A stretch of 64,000 nucleotides of DNA from Planctomycetota bacterium (GTDB lineage Bacteria > Planctomycetota > Uabimicrobiia > Uabimicrobiales > Uabimicrobiaceae): the NCBI GenBank assembly GCA_029260735.1, contig JAJDCR010000024.1, positions 1 through 64,000 on the forward strand, written 5' to 3'. Positions 51,313 to 60,345 of this stretch are shown here, piece after piece. A program made the position numbers and the translations under genes. How positions within the stretch are numbered: the first letter of the stretch is position 1; every line of letters starts with the position of its first letter. Under the pieces are notes generated by a model that had not been told where the DNA came from, did not search any database, and saw only the letters and a list, made by a program, of their open reading frames with translations.

Positions 51313-52065
51313 ATGGAAGAAAAGAAAGATGTCTACGTCAAGCCAGAGTTTGCAAACCGAGGCTTACATAATATTTTAGAAATTGGTGCAACCCTTATTT
51401 TTCCCTTCACTTCTTTTTTTGCCTTCTATCTATCTGCGAAGGCTTGGGAAAATAATATTCTTAGCTACTTGCTTATTTTTGGTAGTCTTTTGCTCGGTTA
51501 TATCTTAGCAGATTTTCTTTCGGGAATGGTTCATTGGGCTGCGGATACTTATGGAGCAGAAGATACTCCTATTGTGGGACCTAACTTTATCCAGCCATTT
51601 CGTTGGCACCATATTGCCCCTAAAGCGATGTGTGAGCATTCTTTAACTGGGACTATAGGTAATAGCTGTATTTTAGGAGTTCCTCTACAAACAGCCGTAA
51701 TTTTGTATTCTGTTTACTATCCGGGCACTCTACTACTGAGTTTTTTTGCTTGGACAATAACTTTTATGGCAGTTGCAACAGTAATGGCAAATCAATTTCA
51801 TAAATGGGCTCATTCTGAAACACGTCCTAAATTTGCCATTGTTTTACAAAGGTGGAAATTGATCCTACCTCCTGATCATCATAATACTCATCATACCAAA
51901 CCTCATAACACATACTACTGTGTAGGCTCTGGTTGGTGCAATTTTTTCTTATCTAAGATTAACTTCTGGCGCACGATGGAAAAAATAATCGGACTTTTTG
52001 GAATTCGTCCAGATGCTTCCTCTCATGTCTCTTCTGACATAGAAATTGTCGAAGCAAAGTCTTAA
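51313..52065 (+). CDS. CarF/TMEM189-type lipid desaturase (candidate plasmanylethanolamine desaturase)
   Basis: 250 residues with several hydrophobic segments (about 20-43, 52-72, 110-135, 137-160) and a His-rich signature: DFLSGMVHWAADTYG, FRWHHIAPKAMCEH, QFHKWAHSE, LPPDHHNTHHTKPHNTYYC. This pattern of His pairs is that of the TMEM189/Kua/CarF family, in which animal PEDS1 and myxobacterial CarF form the vinyl-ether bond of plasmalogens. The His residues would bind the di-iron centre. Length and topology fit. It has its own promoter and a terminator hairpin shared with the convergent 1381-residue gene. The exact lipid substrate is inferred from the family. Confidence 0.88.
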   Translation: MEEKKDVYVKPEFANRGLHNILEIGATLIFPFTSFFAFYLSAKAWENNILSYLLIFGSLLLGYILADFLSGMVHWAADTYGAEDTPIVGPNFIQPFRWHHIAPKAMCEHSLTGTIGNSCILGVPLQTAVILYSVYYPGTLLLSFFAWTITFMAVATVMANQFHKWAHSETRPKFAIVLQRWKLILPPDHHNTHHTKPHNTYYCVGSGWCNFFLSKINFWRTMEKIIGLFGIRPDASSHVSSDIEIVEAKS

Positions 52066-52069
52066 AAAC

Positions 52070-52092
52070 AGGTCGCCCCCAAAGGGCGACCT
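52070..52092. terminator. Convergent terminator hairpin
   Basis: AGGTCGCCC, a CCAAA loop and the exact complement, in the gap between convergent genes. A 22-bp segment starting at GGGCGACC is then duplicated in tandem (52084-52105 and 52106-52127) with four differences. Confidence 0.6.
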
Positions 52093-52144
52093 ATATTCTA
52101 CTAGAGGGCGACCAATATCATACTAGACACAATCATCAAATTCC

Positions 52145-55100
52145 CTACCATTTTTTCAACTGCTGATCATAGTCTTCCCAATAAAATGGCTTAAACCTCA
52201 AAAATAGTTTTTCCCGACTCACTGTTGGCAAAGTGCCTTTTAGTCTCATTATGGATTGGATAACTCGAGGATAAATGTATTCATAGTCCCAATGATAGAT
52301 AATTTTTCCTTCTGGCTCTAGAGAGTAAGAAGAGAAGAAAAGAAAAGAAACGATCTCTTCATTCCTCCGGCACTCCACTCTATACTCTGAATCTATTTGA
52401 AGTTCCTTCTGGACATAATCTTGGATAGTAGAGGGAAGAATATCTACAGCTGATTTTTTCCATAAAACAGAAAGAGCAAAATCCAAATAAGAGCTTAAAG
52501 TTTCTGGTAAAGTAGAATGGTCAGAGGAAAATCTTACAGATGCCAGTAATACTTCAGAACGAAATTCATATTCTATGATGAAATTAATTCTAGAATCAGC
52601 TTCTATCTCCACGGGAATGTCAATCTTTCGATTAAAGAGAGAAGGAGCTCCCACTTTAATTTTCTTGATTTTTTGAGAAATAGTATCGTTGTGAACAAAT
52701 TGGGCTGCAAAAGCACGTTCGAGAAATTTTTGAATGTATAGGCATATATGGTGATATTGGTATTCCAGTTTACGTCTGTAGACAAGATTTCCTTTTTTGT
52801 GATAAGGATGAGCCGTTTTGCGAATTTTGCGGTAAAGTTTAGGAATAGTTCCTGAATGAAAACCTGGTTTTAAGAGACCATTAATCGTCTCTCCATGACT
52901 TCCTGCCATGATAGGTTTAATTTGTGAACTACTCGAATAGCGATAGAGTTTCCAGTTTTCTTTAAATTCCCAAGCTATGAAACCACAAATTCCAGGAAGA
53001 CCAAACTGAATAAAGAGAAAAACGATCCCCTTTCCCAACCAAAGAAAATCTCCCATAACCGGAGCCAAAAAACTTTCACTCGACTGGGTTAAAAAAGGAG
53101 ATATGGAAAGCAAAACCTTATGCGATATAGTCACAATAGGAAAGTGCTTAATCGGATTAATTTGAGGCTCTACAATAAGATTGATCGTAAAACGAAAAAC
53201 ATAATTAAAAACGGCCCAAATTTTTCCAAAGAGCGCCTTCAAAAACTGTACTTGAAAATTGTCACCTTGCCGAAAACGGAAAAAATCATCAATCGTGTAA
53301 AGGGAAGTTTCTATCCATTGCATAGATGCTCTAAAAATTTCCGTAGTTACCCGATAAATACTAATAAAAACGGTTTTATTTACCTGTAAAAGAGCTTGTT
53401 CTAAATTCTCTTCAATCCAATCAAAAATGCCTCGACCAAAGGCCGTATTAATGACTAAATTAGCGCAGCAGAGCCAAAATAGAATAATCTTTGTCGCAGA
53501 TGTATACTCCAAAGCCGGAGTAAAATAGATCATGGAAAGAATGGGGGGAATACTGTAGATTCCAGGGCGCAAAATAAAAATATTGAGATAACGCCACAAT
53601 TTCCAACGATAGAAAAATTGCACTGGTGGCGCATTCCAAATGGCTTTGGGGAAACGCACAAAAATAAGTTTGACAACTTTCCACAAAAGTAAAAAGGTGC
53701 GATGGGCGAGTTTACGTCCTATTTGCGTGTAGAAAAGAAGGAGGATTGCTAATCCGAGCTGAACAACCCAAGCAAATTGGGTGAATAAGAAATACCAGTG
53801 CAGAGAGGCTTGATAATTTTCCAGAGTACGGCGAAGTATGCTCTCTAAAGGGAGCATTGTATTATAATAGATATTTCTAGTCCCAAAGAGGTAGAAAATA
53901 ATTTGCAGTAAAACAAAAGATCCCCCAAAGGGCAAAAGCAAGTATTTAGAAAACCAACGGCCTGGAGAACACCCAAACAAAGCAGCTCCCAGCCGGTGGA
54001 TCATCCGCATATAAATCTCTCCTCGTCGATGCCCTCCTCGAAGGGAAGAATACATCTTCTTATCAATACGAAGCAGTTGATCTCCCAAGAGAAATTCTTT
54101 TATTCCACCTAGGTCATCAAGTTTCAAATCATTGCGACTGATGATATCCCGCAAGTCTGTCAACTTAGTATGCCCTTTTTCAATCAGAGCATCAAGAATC
54201 TCTTCCTTGACTTTATGGAAAGCAATTTTCTCTCGTAGTGCTCCGCGAGAAAACGCATTTTCTTCCTCAGAGGTGAGCCCTTCTTCTACAGGCTTAATTC
54301 CCGCTTCTATTAAATTTTGCTCAACAATGGAACCAAATTGATGCCGAAACTCATGTTCTTGCTTACTAAAAGCACGATCAACTAAATCCAAAAAGGCATG
54401 CAGTTGCTCTTCTCGTAAAGAGAGTTTATAAATTCTTTTTTGAAGAGATCGAAGAGAACTCATCTTTTTCAAAAAGGGGACGATAGGCAAAGGTAAACGC
54501 AAAGGCTTTCGACCAAAAGATAAGAGCCATCCTCCTATATTCATTTTGAAATATTTTTTTCGAGCATCAAGGTAAGATCTTTGGACATCTTGAATTAATT
54601 TACGCTCATGGGGGCGAATTTGTCGCAAGTCTAAAAAAAATTGAAAAGCCACCCGAAGATCTTGCCTTTCCTCTTCATCCAAAGAGTATTCTTCGGCAAA
54701 TTCTTGCTCTATCTCCTCTAAAGTAGTCTGGGCTTTTGTGTAAACACTTTTCGTCAAACTACAATCAGAAGAAACCAAACGGCGAGAGACCTCCCTCGCT
54801 AAATCTTCTGCCACCTTGTACCGTCGAAAAGCTTTTGCTCGGTTCCCTTTAGAATGAAAGCTTATCGCTTCTTTGAAAGCTCGGCAAAACTTTCGTAACC
54901 TACGTCCATCAGCAAGTTTTTGAGCCCAAAGATAATGTTTTTCAAAGAGAAAAGCTAGGCTAGAGAAAAAAAGTCGAGGGAAAAACCAAACACAATGAAA
55001 GGCAAGTAAAAAAGGAAAAGCAAATAATTTTCCTAAAAAGCTAGGACGTTTTTTCTCTACCTTCTCTTTTATTTGCGTCAATCTTTCCAATGTGTGCTCA

Positions 55101-56290
55101 GCAATTTGAACACGTTTTTTTTGTCTTTTTTCTCTTTGCAAAAAATCTTCTGAGCGGCACATCCAAATAACTCGATCAAACCAAGAAGCTTTTTTGTATA
55201 AAGGAGTAAAAGCTCGGGCTAAAATTTGATCCAAGATCAAAACTTGGTCCCGATAGAGAGGAATCTTTGCTTTAGCAACAGCATCTACAACCTCAACAAA
55301 GCTAAGTCTTCCAATAATACCGGTTTGGGCAACTGTCTGAGAAATTAGCTCACGCAACATGGGCTCATATTTCTCGACAAACTCCTTCCGGCTTAAACGC
55401 AAATCAGTAAACTCAGGACATTCGTAAATACGACTCAAATGATAAGAGGTGGAAAAAATCGTGAACTCTTCTCCTTGACCTCCGAGTTGTAGATTTCTTT
55501 GCTTCAAAAACTCATCTAGTTTTTGGCAGCCCTCCAAACGAGACTTTTGGAGAAGTTTCTCATCGTCAATCCCCAAACGAAGAATTTCTTGGTAGATCTT
55601 CTCTTTATCTCCAATAAGAGGAAAAATATTGGAAAGACAAAGTGGAGCAAAATTATAGAATTGAAGGTAATAGGCAACAAATTCGTAAAAAACCTCCCTA
55701 TCATCTTCTGGATGAAAAAGAGCATTTTCTTCTTCCAAAACATAGCGAATTTCTTCAAAAGTGTCTCGTCCTAGGTTTTCGATGAAGTTATTAATTCCTG
55801 TACTCGTATGAATACTTGCCATTTCCCATTGAATTTGAAGTTTATGAATCTCTGAGTGAAAAAGTAAAGACCAAAAATAGTGAAGAAAATAGTCTAAACT
55901 ATGATTTGATAGTTCTTTCGGAGCAGGTTCACTCAAAAGAGTTATCATGCTGGGGATTTCATCCCAATCCTCCACGCTTTGGAATATATCAGGAAGCTCG
56001 TACTTCGCAATTCGCAAAAAGTCTGCTTTTGGTAAGGTATACTCTTGAGAATGGGGAATATGGAGCTCAAAAACACCAAGTTTACGATGGGATTGAATCA
56101 CTTTACGGAGATACTTTTGCCGAAGCATAAAGGTTCCACTCTCAGGAGAAGTAATTCGAGTAACAAGCTCATTACGGCTAGTACGTCCCTTAATGGAAAG
56201 CTTACTATCAAAATAATAGCCCATCACTTTTGTGTAATCCCCTGCTCGAAAACCTAAAACGGGATTCTCTCTTTTTTTACCTCTGTTCAT
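52145..56290 (-). CDS. Very large multi-pass membrane protein, function unknown
   Basis: 1381 residues. A soluble, mostly helical N-terminal region (about 1-420) carries no motif that I recognise. A first hydrophobic hairpin lies at about 423-452 (LFAFPFLLAFHCVWFFPRLF), then a charged helical region (about 460-790; SKGNRAKAFRRYKVAEDLA looks TPR-like). A cluster of membrane segments occupies about 805-1100 (FVLLQIIFYLFG, FVWVVQL-type stretches, IFILRPGIYSIPPILSMIYF). The C-terminal 250 residues are soluble. No signal peptide is seen. It has no obvious enzymatic motif. It is monocistronic and convergent with the desaturase gene. Confidence 0.8.
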   Translation of the reverse strand: MNRGKKRENPVLGFRAGDYTKVMGYYFDSKLSIKGRTSRNELVTRITSPESGTFMLRQKYLRKVIQSHRKLGVFELHIPHSQEYTLPKADFLRIAKYELPDIFQSVEDWDEIPSMITLLSEPAPKELSNHSLDYFLHYFWSLLFHSEIHKLQIQWEMASIHTSTGINNFIENLGRDTFEEIRYVLEEENALFHPEDDREVFYEFVAYYLQFYNFAPLCLSNIFPLIGDKEKIYQEILRLGIDDEKLLQKSRLEGCQKLDEFLKQRNLQLGGQGEEFTIFSTSYHLSRIYECPEFTDLRLSRKEFVEKYEPMLRELISQTVAQTGIIGRLSFVEVVDAVAKAKIPLYRDQVLILDQILARAFTPLYKKASWFDRVIWMCRSEDFLQREKRQKKRVQIAEHTLERLTQIKEKVEKKRPSFLGKLFAFPFLLAFHCVWFFPRLFFSSLAFLFEKHYLWAQKLADGRRLRKFCRAFKEAISFHSKGNRAKAFRRYKVAEDLAREVSRRLVSSDCSLTKSVYTKAQTTLEEIEQEFAEEYSLDEEERQDLRVAFQFFLDLRQIRPHERKLIQDVQRSYLDARKKYFKMNIGGWLLSFGRKPLRLPLPIVPFLKKMSSLRSLQKRIYKLSLREEQLHAFLDLVDRAFSKQEHEFRHQFGSIVEQNLIEAGIKPVEEGLTSEEENAFSRGALREKIAFHKVKEEILDALIEKGHTKLTDLRDIISRNDLKLDDLGGIKEFLLGDQLLRIDKKMYSSLRGGHRRGEIYMRMIHRLGAALFGCSPGRWFSKYLLLPFGGSFVLLQIIFYLFGTRNIYYNTMLPLESILRRTLENYQASLHWYFLFTQFAWVVQLGLAILLLFYTQIGRKLAHRTFLLLWKVVKLIFVRFPKAIWNAPPVQFFYRWKLWRYLNIFILRPGIYSIPPILSMIYFTPALEYTSATKIILFWLCCANLVINTAFGRGIFDWIEENLEQALLQVNKTVFISIYRVTTEIFRASMQWIETSLYTIDDFFRFRQGDNFQVQFLKALFGKIWAVFNYVFRFTINLIVEPQINPIKHFPIVTISHKVLLSISPFLTQSSESFLAPVMGDFLWLGKGIVFLFIQFGLPGICGFIAWEFKENWKLYRYSSSSQIKPIMAGSHGETINGLLKPGFHSGTIPKLYRKIRKTAHPYHKKGNLVYRRKLEYQYHHICLYIQKFLERAFAAQFVHNDTISQKIKKIKVGAPSLFNRKIDIPVEIEADSRINFIIEYEFRSEVLLASVRFSSDHSTLPETLSSYLDFALSVLWKKSAVDILPSTIQDYVQKELQIDSEYRVECRRNEEIVSFLFFSSYSLEPEGKIIYHWDYEYIYPRVIQSIMRLKGTLPTVSREKLFLRFKPFYWEDYDQQLKKW

Positions 56291-56459
56291 TGTTGTTTCT
56301 CTTGTCCTAGAAGGCCGGTTTATCTATTCTTTTTCACTATTGGGTAATATTATAGAGCTTTCCCTCTTTAAAGTAAACCACCTATTTTTTGACATTGAGC
56401 GAGGAAAGATGTTAAAATAGGGGAAAGAAAATAAAGAGAGTTTTAGAAAGGAGAAAAAC

Positions 56460-56825
56460 ATGAATAAGCTTCTTATTTTGAGTATCTGTTTTTTAGCCTC
56501 TTGTACAGTCCGAACAGACGTTTACACAACTCCAGAGAAAGCTCAAGTTTACTTAGATGGAGAGTATATAGGGGAGTCCCCCTGCAGCGTTTATTATAAC
56601 TATATGCGTCAATCTGTTGATCTAGACATTATAAAAAAGAATCATCAGCCTAAAAAAGTAACCATTCATAAAAGAGTTTACGTTCATTACAACACTCCCT
56701 CTTATCAATTTGCCAACCCCGATTCTCCTCCTTACACCATTCGGGGAGAATGGCCCGAGGAAGTGTCCATTCCCTTACGAGAAGATCTCAACGAGGCACA
56801 GCCAGACATAGATGACAGCTACTGA
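56460..56825 (+). CDS. PEGA-domain lipoprotein
   Basis: 121 residues. A lipoprotein signal ends in CFLASC (Cys near 15). The PEGA-type segment is VYTTPEKAQVYLDGEYIGES with PCSVYYN following (about 20-50), a surface-type beta module. GAG/AAAGGAGAA precedes the ATG. It is 26 bp upstream of pth, and the two are likely co-transcribed. Confidence 0.85.
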   Translation: MNKLLILSICFLASCTVRTDVYTTPEKAQVYLDGEYIGESPCSVYYNYMRQSVDLDIIKKNHQPKKVTIHKRVYVHYNTPSYQFANPDSPPYTIRGEWPEEVSIPLREDLNEAQPDIDDSY

Positions 56826-56851
56826 GAAAAATCAATTAGGAGAATAAAGTC

Positions 56852-57628
56852 ATTGCAACACTAGAAGAAAATCCATCTACTTATCTTTTTGTTGGCCTAG
56901 GCAATATCGGAGCCAAGTATGCTCAAACACGTCATAATATTGGATTTATGGCACTAGACTACCTTGCTCAGTCTCAAAATATTGCTTTCGAAGAGAAAAA
57001 ACTCGCTTACCGGGCAGAGTTCATTTGGCAAAACAAAAAAATAATCTTAATTAAACCGACAACTTATATGAATAGAAGTGGACAAGCCTTAAAGTTTTGG
57101 CAAGAAGAAGAAAAAATCCCTCTCTCCCAAATACTTGTCATCACCGATGACATTGCCCTACCTTTTGGCAAACTCAGAGTGAAAGGGAAAGGTTCTAGTG
57201 GAGGGCACAACGGTTTGTCTAACATCGAAAAACTCCTCGAAACAAGCAAGTACCCCCGTCTCAAGTTTGGAATTGGAGATGACTACCCTGCTGGTATGCA
57301 AGTAGAGTATGTCTTAAATCCTTTCTTCCCTGAGGAAAAAGAGAAATTACCTGAGCTTTTAAAAATTTCCTCTGAATTGATTTTGGTATTTTGTGGCAAA
57401 GGGATCATTGAAGTCATGAACCGCTTCAATAAGATAGATTTGTCAAAAAAGGAAAAAAAGGAAGAAGAGACTACGCCAAAGGTGGAAAAAGATAAAAAAG
57501 AAGTTGTAGAGAAAGAAGTTCTAGAGAAAGAAGTTCTAGAGAAAGAAATTGTAGAGAAAAAAGTGGGCCTAGAAGAGCCCGAAGAAAAAAAAGAAAAGAA
57601 AAGATGGTGGCAGTGGTGGAGAAAATGA
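56852..57628 (+). CDS. pth: Peptidyl-tRNA hydrolase with AUU start and charged C-terminal tail
   Basis: 258 residues from an ATT at 56852. No ATG, GTG or TTG is in frame before the conserved N-terminus LFVGLGNIGAKYAQTRHNIG; the first ATG (56948) would remove it. AGGAG lies 9 bases before the ATT, and an in-frame TAG at 56837 limits the choice. Core motifs: TRHNIGF with the catalytic His, KPTTYMNRSGQAL, DDIALPFGKLRVKGKGSSGG, HNGLSNIEKLL. It releases peptides from tRNA after abortive translation. The core ends near residue 205. The rest is a Glu/Lys/Val-rich repetitive tail ending in RWWQWWRK, absent from ordinary Pth (about 190 residues). Confidence 0.9.
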   Translation: MATLEENPSTYLFVGLGNIGAKYAQTRHNIGFMALDYLAQSQNIAFEEKKLAYRAEFIWQNKKIILIKPTTYMNRSGQALKFWQEEEKIPLSQILVITDDIALPFGKLRVKGKGSSGGHNGLSNIEKLLETSKYPRLKFGIGDDYPAGMQVEYVLNPFFPEEKEKLPELLKISSELILVFCGKGIIEVMNRFNKIDLSKKEKKEEETTPKVEKDKKEVVEKEVLEKEVLEKEIVEKKVGLEEPEEKKEKKRWWQWWRK

Positions 57629-57681
57629 TTTCCCTAAAACCCCTCTTGATTTTTTTCCCAAAATAATCGAATATAGTCGTA

Positions 57682-57709
57682 AAAGACAGCGCTCTAGAGC
57701 GTTGTCTTT
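57682..57709 (+). terminator. Terminator after pth
   Basis: AAAGACAGCGCTC, a TA loop, and GAGCGTTGTCTTT (one G-U pair). Confidence 0.65.
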
Positions 57710-57806
57710 CTCCTCATTCCCTCACCATTCCTACCTTTTTTTCCAAACCTTGACGATTTCCATACCAAAGAGATTTAATTTTTCTAAGACCAAAATGTAT
57801 TATATC

Positions 57807-57835
57807 TTGATCTTTTTCCTGTTAAAATGTAAAAT
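57807..57835 (+). promoter_or_regulatory. Likely promoter for the beta-barrel gene
   Basis: TTGATC (57807-57812), 17 bases, TAAAAT (57830-57835). Confidence 0.5.
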
Positions 57836-57885
57836 ATATTCCACATATTGTTTTATAAAAGCCTCTCACACACTACGGAGAAAAT

Positions 57886-58830
57886 ATGAAAAATATATTT
57901 ATAGTGCAGTCTCTTACATTTTTTATTTTTGTTTGCAGCCCAGGTTTACTCATTTCTCAAGAGCCAAATAAAGCTCTTGTCCCTAAAGAGGCAAAAACCA
58001 GTTTTGCGAGGCCTAACTTTACCACACACAGTTTTTTCGCTGATTACTCTTATGTCGCAGATGCCGAAAATGAGCTTCCCGGAAACTTAGGAACCGATAG
58101 TTTTAGCGTTCATAGTGGTACGCTTAAATATGACTTTAATATTCCCGTTAGCCAAGCGATAACTTTCACAATAGGAGGAGCATGGGACTACTTCTTTTTT
58201 GACGATGTTGCTCCAAATGTACCTGTGCCTGACCAATTATTTGCGATTTCGTTGAATTTAGCGCTCAATTGGCGCATAGATGACAACTGGGGCTTTCGTT
58301 TATCTGTCGCTCCTGGTCTCTACAGCGACTTTGAAGATTTGAATAACGATGACTTCAATGCTCCAGCTCTTTTAGGTCTTTCTTACTCCTTTGATCGAGA
58401 TTTTATTTTTTTCTTTGGGTTTCGTGTTAATGTAGTATCTGAAACTCCTGTTCTCCCGATTATAGGGTTGCGCTGGAAATTTGCCGAGAAGTGGACTTTT
58501 GATATGCTTTCACAAAATCCTAAACTAATATATCAACTCAATGAAGATGTCCAGCTTTACGGGGGAATTGATATACAATCAGGTACTTTCCGAGTAGAGC
58601 AAAGTTTTGGTAGAGATAAAGGTGGATTCCAAGAGTTAGATAACACTTGGTTAGATTACTTTGAGTTACGTGCTGGTTTAGGAGCAGATATTAGCTGGAA
58701 AAAAACATTTCGTTTCCAAGCAGAGTTTGGCTACATGCCCTATCGATACTTAGAGTTTGAAGATGAAGAAAAATTGGATAGCAAGGAAGGTGCTTTTTAT
58801 GGTAAGTTAGGAATGAGCATTCGGTTTTAA
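57886..58830 (+). CDS. Probable outer-membrane beta-barrel protein (DUF6268-like)
   Basis: 314 residues. A signal peptide (about 1-25, ending GLLIS) is followed by alternating amphipathic strands throughout: HSGTLKYDFNIPVSQAITF, LFAISLNLALNWRIDDNWGF, FFFGFRVNVVSETPVLPIIG. It ends in GKLGMSIRF; a terminal Phe is the usual signal for BAM-dependent insertion. The pattern resembles DUF6268 barrels found in planctomycetes and Bacteroidota, but that assignment is by eye. It has its own promoter. Confidence 0.82.
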   Translation: MKNIFIVQSLTFFIFVCSPGLLISQEPNKALVPKEAKTSFARPNFTTHSFFADYSYVADAENELPGNLGTDSFSVHSGTLKYDFNIPVSQAITFTIGGAWDYFFFDDVAPNVPVPDQLFAISLNLALNWRIDDNWGFRLSVAPGLYSDFEDLNNDDFNAPALLGLSYSFDRDFIFFFGFRVNVVSETPVLPIIGLRWKFAEKWTFDMLSQNPKLIYQLNEDVQLYGGIDIQSGTFRVEQSFGRDKGGFQELDNTWLDYFELRAGLGADISWKKTFRFQAEFGYMPYRYLEFEDEEKLDSKEGAFYGKLGMSIRF

Positions 58831-58853
58831 AGGAGGGAAAAAATTTTTCCTCC
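58831..58853. terminator. Convergent terminator
   Basis: GGAGGGAAAAAA followed by TTTTTCCTCCC, imperfectly self-complementary, in the 23-bp gap between convergent genes. It ends in a T run on both strands. Confidence 0.5.
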
Positions 58854-59507
58854 CTATTTTCTTCCCGAAAAATTAATAATATACCCGATCACAAGAAAAA
58901 CAAAAGCAACTAGACTAATGGGAGGCATTTTTCCATGCCAACTAGAGGGATTTAACCATCCCTCATACCCCATAAAAAATAGATGAGTGGCCCCTAGTAG
59001 CATAATTAGCAATAAAAATTTTCGCGAGGTAATAAATGGTGTCCATTCATTGTCTTCGCTCGCAAGAGATTGGAAACTTTGGTGATAAATCCATAGGGCC
59101 GCAAACGCTAAAATTCCCCCGAGCATGCTGATACTAGCAAATAAAGTAAGGGTTCCGTTTGCTTCAAAGAATTTTCCATATATAGCGGGTTGAAAAAGCA
59201 AAAAACTAATTAAAACATGGATAACTAGTAGAAAAAAACTGCTTATGCCAATAATTTTACGAGAGTTTAGCCAATTTTCTGAGACTTTTATTCCTAGATT
59301 ATTTAGCGGACTTAAACTAAAATTTAAGGTCAATAAAATAAAAGCACTTAGAGATATTCCTTTGTTTAGTATAAAAAGGGGTAGCTCTTTCCAGGGAACA
59401 GGGCCAAAAATTTGATAGCGGACAATAGCATAGCTCATCGAAAAAATCAAGGTTAGGGCAATTATCATACTGGCTAAGTTTTTAGAGTTCTCTGGCGAAC
59501 TAATCAT
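58854..59507 (-). CDS. Polytopic membrane protein, ferric-reductase-like fold
   Basis: 217 residues with six likely membrane segments (about 13-30, 44-62, 85-105, 122-145, 164-182, 192-212). His residues in the hydrophobic parts (VIHVLISF, ALWIYHQSF, GATHLFFMGYEGW) are arranged like the heme ligands of ferric-reductase-like transmembrane domains and MsrQ. Heme binding is therefore possible but not shown. Confidence 0.72.
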   Translation of the reverse strand: MISSPENSKNLASMIIALTLIFSMSYAIVRYQIFGPVPWKELPLFILNKGISLSAFILLTLNFSLSPLNNLGIKVSENWLNSRKIIGISSFFLLVIHVLISFLLFQPAIYGKFFEANGTLTLFASISMLGGILAFAALWIYHQSFQSLASEDNEWTPFITSRKFLLLIMLLGATHLFFMGYEGWLNPSSWHGKMPPISLVAFVFLVIGYIINFSGRK

Positions 59508-59585
59508 GAATTCAGGCTCCTTGGGACTTTCTTCTAGATGAGCTAGTATAGAGGTTTTAGAAATAGATGTAGTAATTTAAATATC

Positions 59586-59921
59586 TCACTTTAAAATACC
59601 AAAATTGTATGTGCGAGTTTTCGGTTCGTCCTCCTCTTCCTGATGACTAAGGAATCTGGGGATAGTATACGGTAGAGTAACCGTATCGCCTACCAGAGAA
59701 AAAGGAAGATCGACGATGCCTAGAATAGTGAAAAATCCCAAAAAGGGTTCTCCTGTCAAAAAAGGAGTCGCTGTAATCATACCATCGATGATAACCCCTC
59801 CATAGGGGTTTGCTACCTTTTGGCCGACAGGAAAAAATAAACCTTTTTCTTGTATATTTATGATCGTACCACAGCTAGGCAAGCAGAGAAGAAAAAGAGT
59901 AATAAAGTAGATGGGCTTCAT
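59586..59921 (-). CDS. YceK/YidQ-like small lipoprotein
   Basis: 111 residues from the ATG at 59919-59921, giving MKPIYFITLFLLCLPSC, a proper lipoprotein signal with the Cys at 17; the longer reading upstream overlaps a gene on the other strand and is rejected. Seen: CGTIINI, NPYGGVIIDG, then LPFSLVGDTVTLPYTIP near the C-terminus. This is the pattern of the YceK/YidQ family, inner- or outer-membrane lipoproteins of unknown function. Confidence 0.82.
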   Translation of the reverse strand: MKPIYFITLFLLCLPSCGTIINIQEKGLFFPVGQKVANPYGGVIIDGMITATPFLTGEPFLGFFTILGIVDLPFSLVGDTVTLPYTIPRFLSHQEEEDEPKTRTYNFGILK

Positions 59922-59976
59922 AATTGATTTCAATGATTTTCTTAGATTTTGAACAAACTTAAGTAAAGGATTTGAC

Positions 59977-60345
59977 ATGCGTTTTAAAGCACCCGGAGGA
60001 GAGCTCACTTTTTTTTCCATTTGCTGGATGATTTTTGCTGCCTTAGGCATATTCTTATTTTTCTATGAGGATAGCTTAAGAGCTAAGATCCTTGCTCCGA
60101 TGGGATTAGTCGTGGGAATCTGCGCGATTGGTCTCTGGCTCGAACAAAAGTGGTCTGCCCAACTCATGATTTTTTTATTGGTTCTTTCGATCGGTTTGGG
60201 CCTTTTTGCTATGACCAAAAAAGGGATGACAACTCCACACGTTATTAAAGTATTGACGATGGGGTACAATATATATCTGTTGGTCGATTGGCTTCGGCTA
60301 AAAAAAGACAAAGTCGAAACAAATACTACATTTTTAGAGAGTTAA
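59977..60345 (+). CDS. Small four-helix membrane protein
   Basis: 122 residues. Likely membrane segments near 10-28, 36-55, 60-80 and 90-108. The ATG follows AAAGGA by seven bases. No motif is recognised. It is divergent from the YceK-like gene with 55 bp between the starts. Confidence 0.65.
   Translation: MRFKAPGGELTFFSICWMIFAALGIFLFFYEDSLRAKILAPMGLVVGICAIGLWLEQKWSAQLMIFLLVLSIGLGLFAMTKKGMTTPHVIKVLTMGYNIYLLVDWLRLKKDKVETNTTFLES

Noticed and set aside
59922-60050. Longer start of the YceK-like gene
   Set aside because: It would overlap the divergent gene at 59977 and hide the lipoprotein signal in the middle of the protein.
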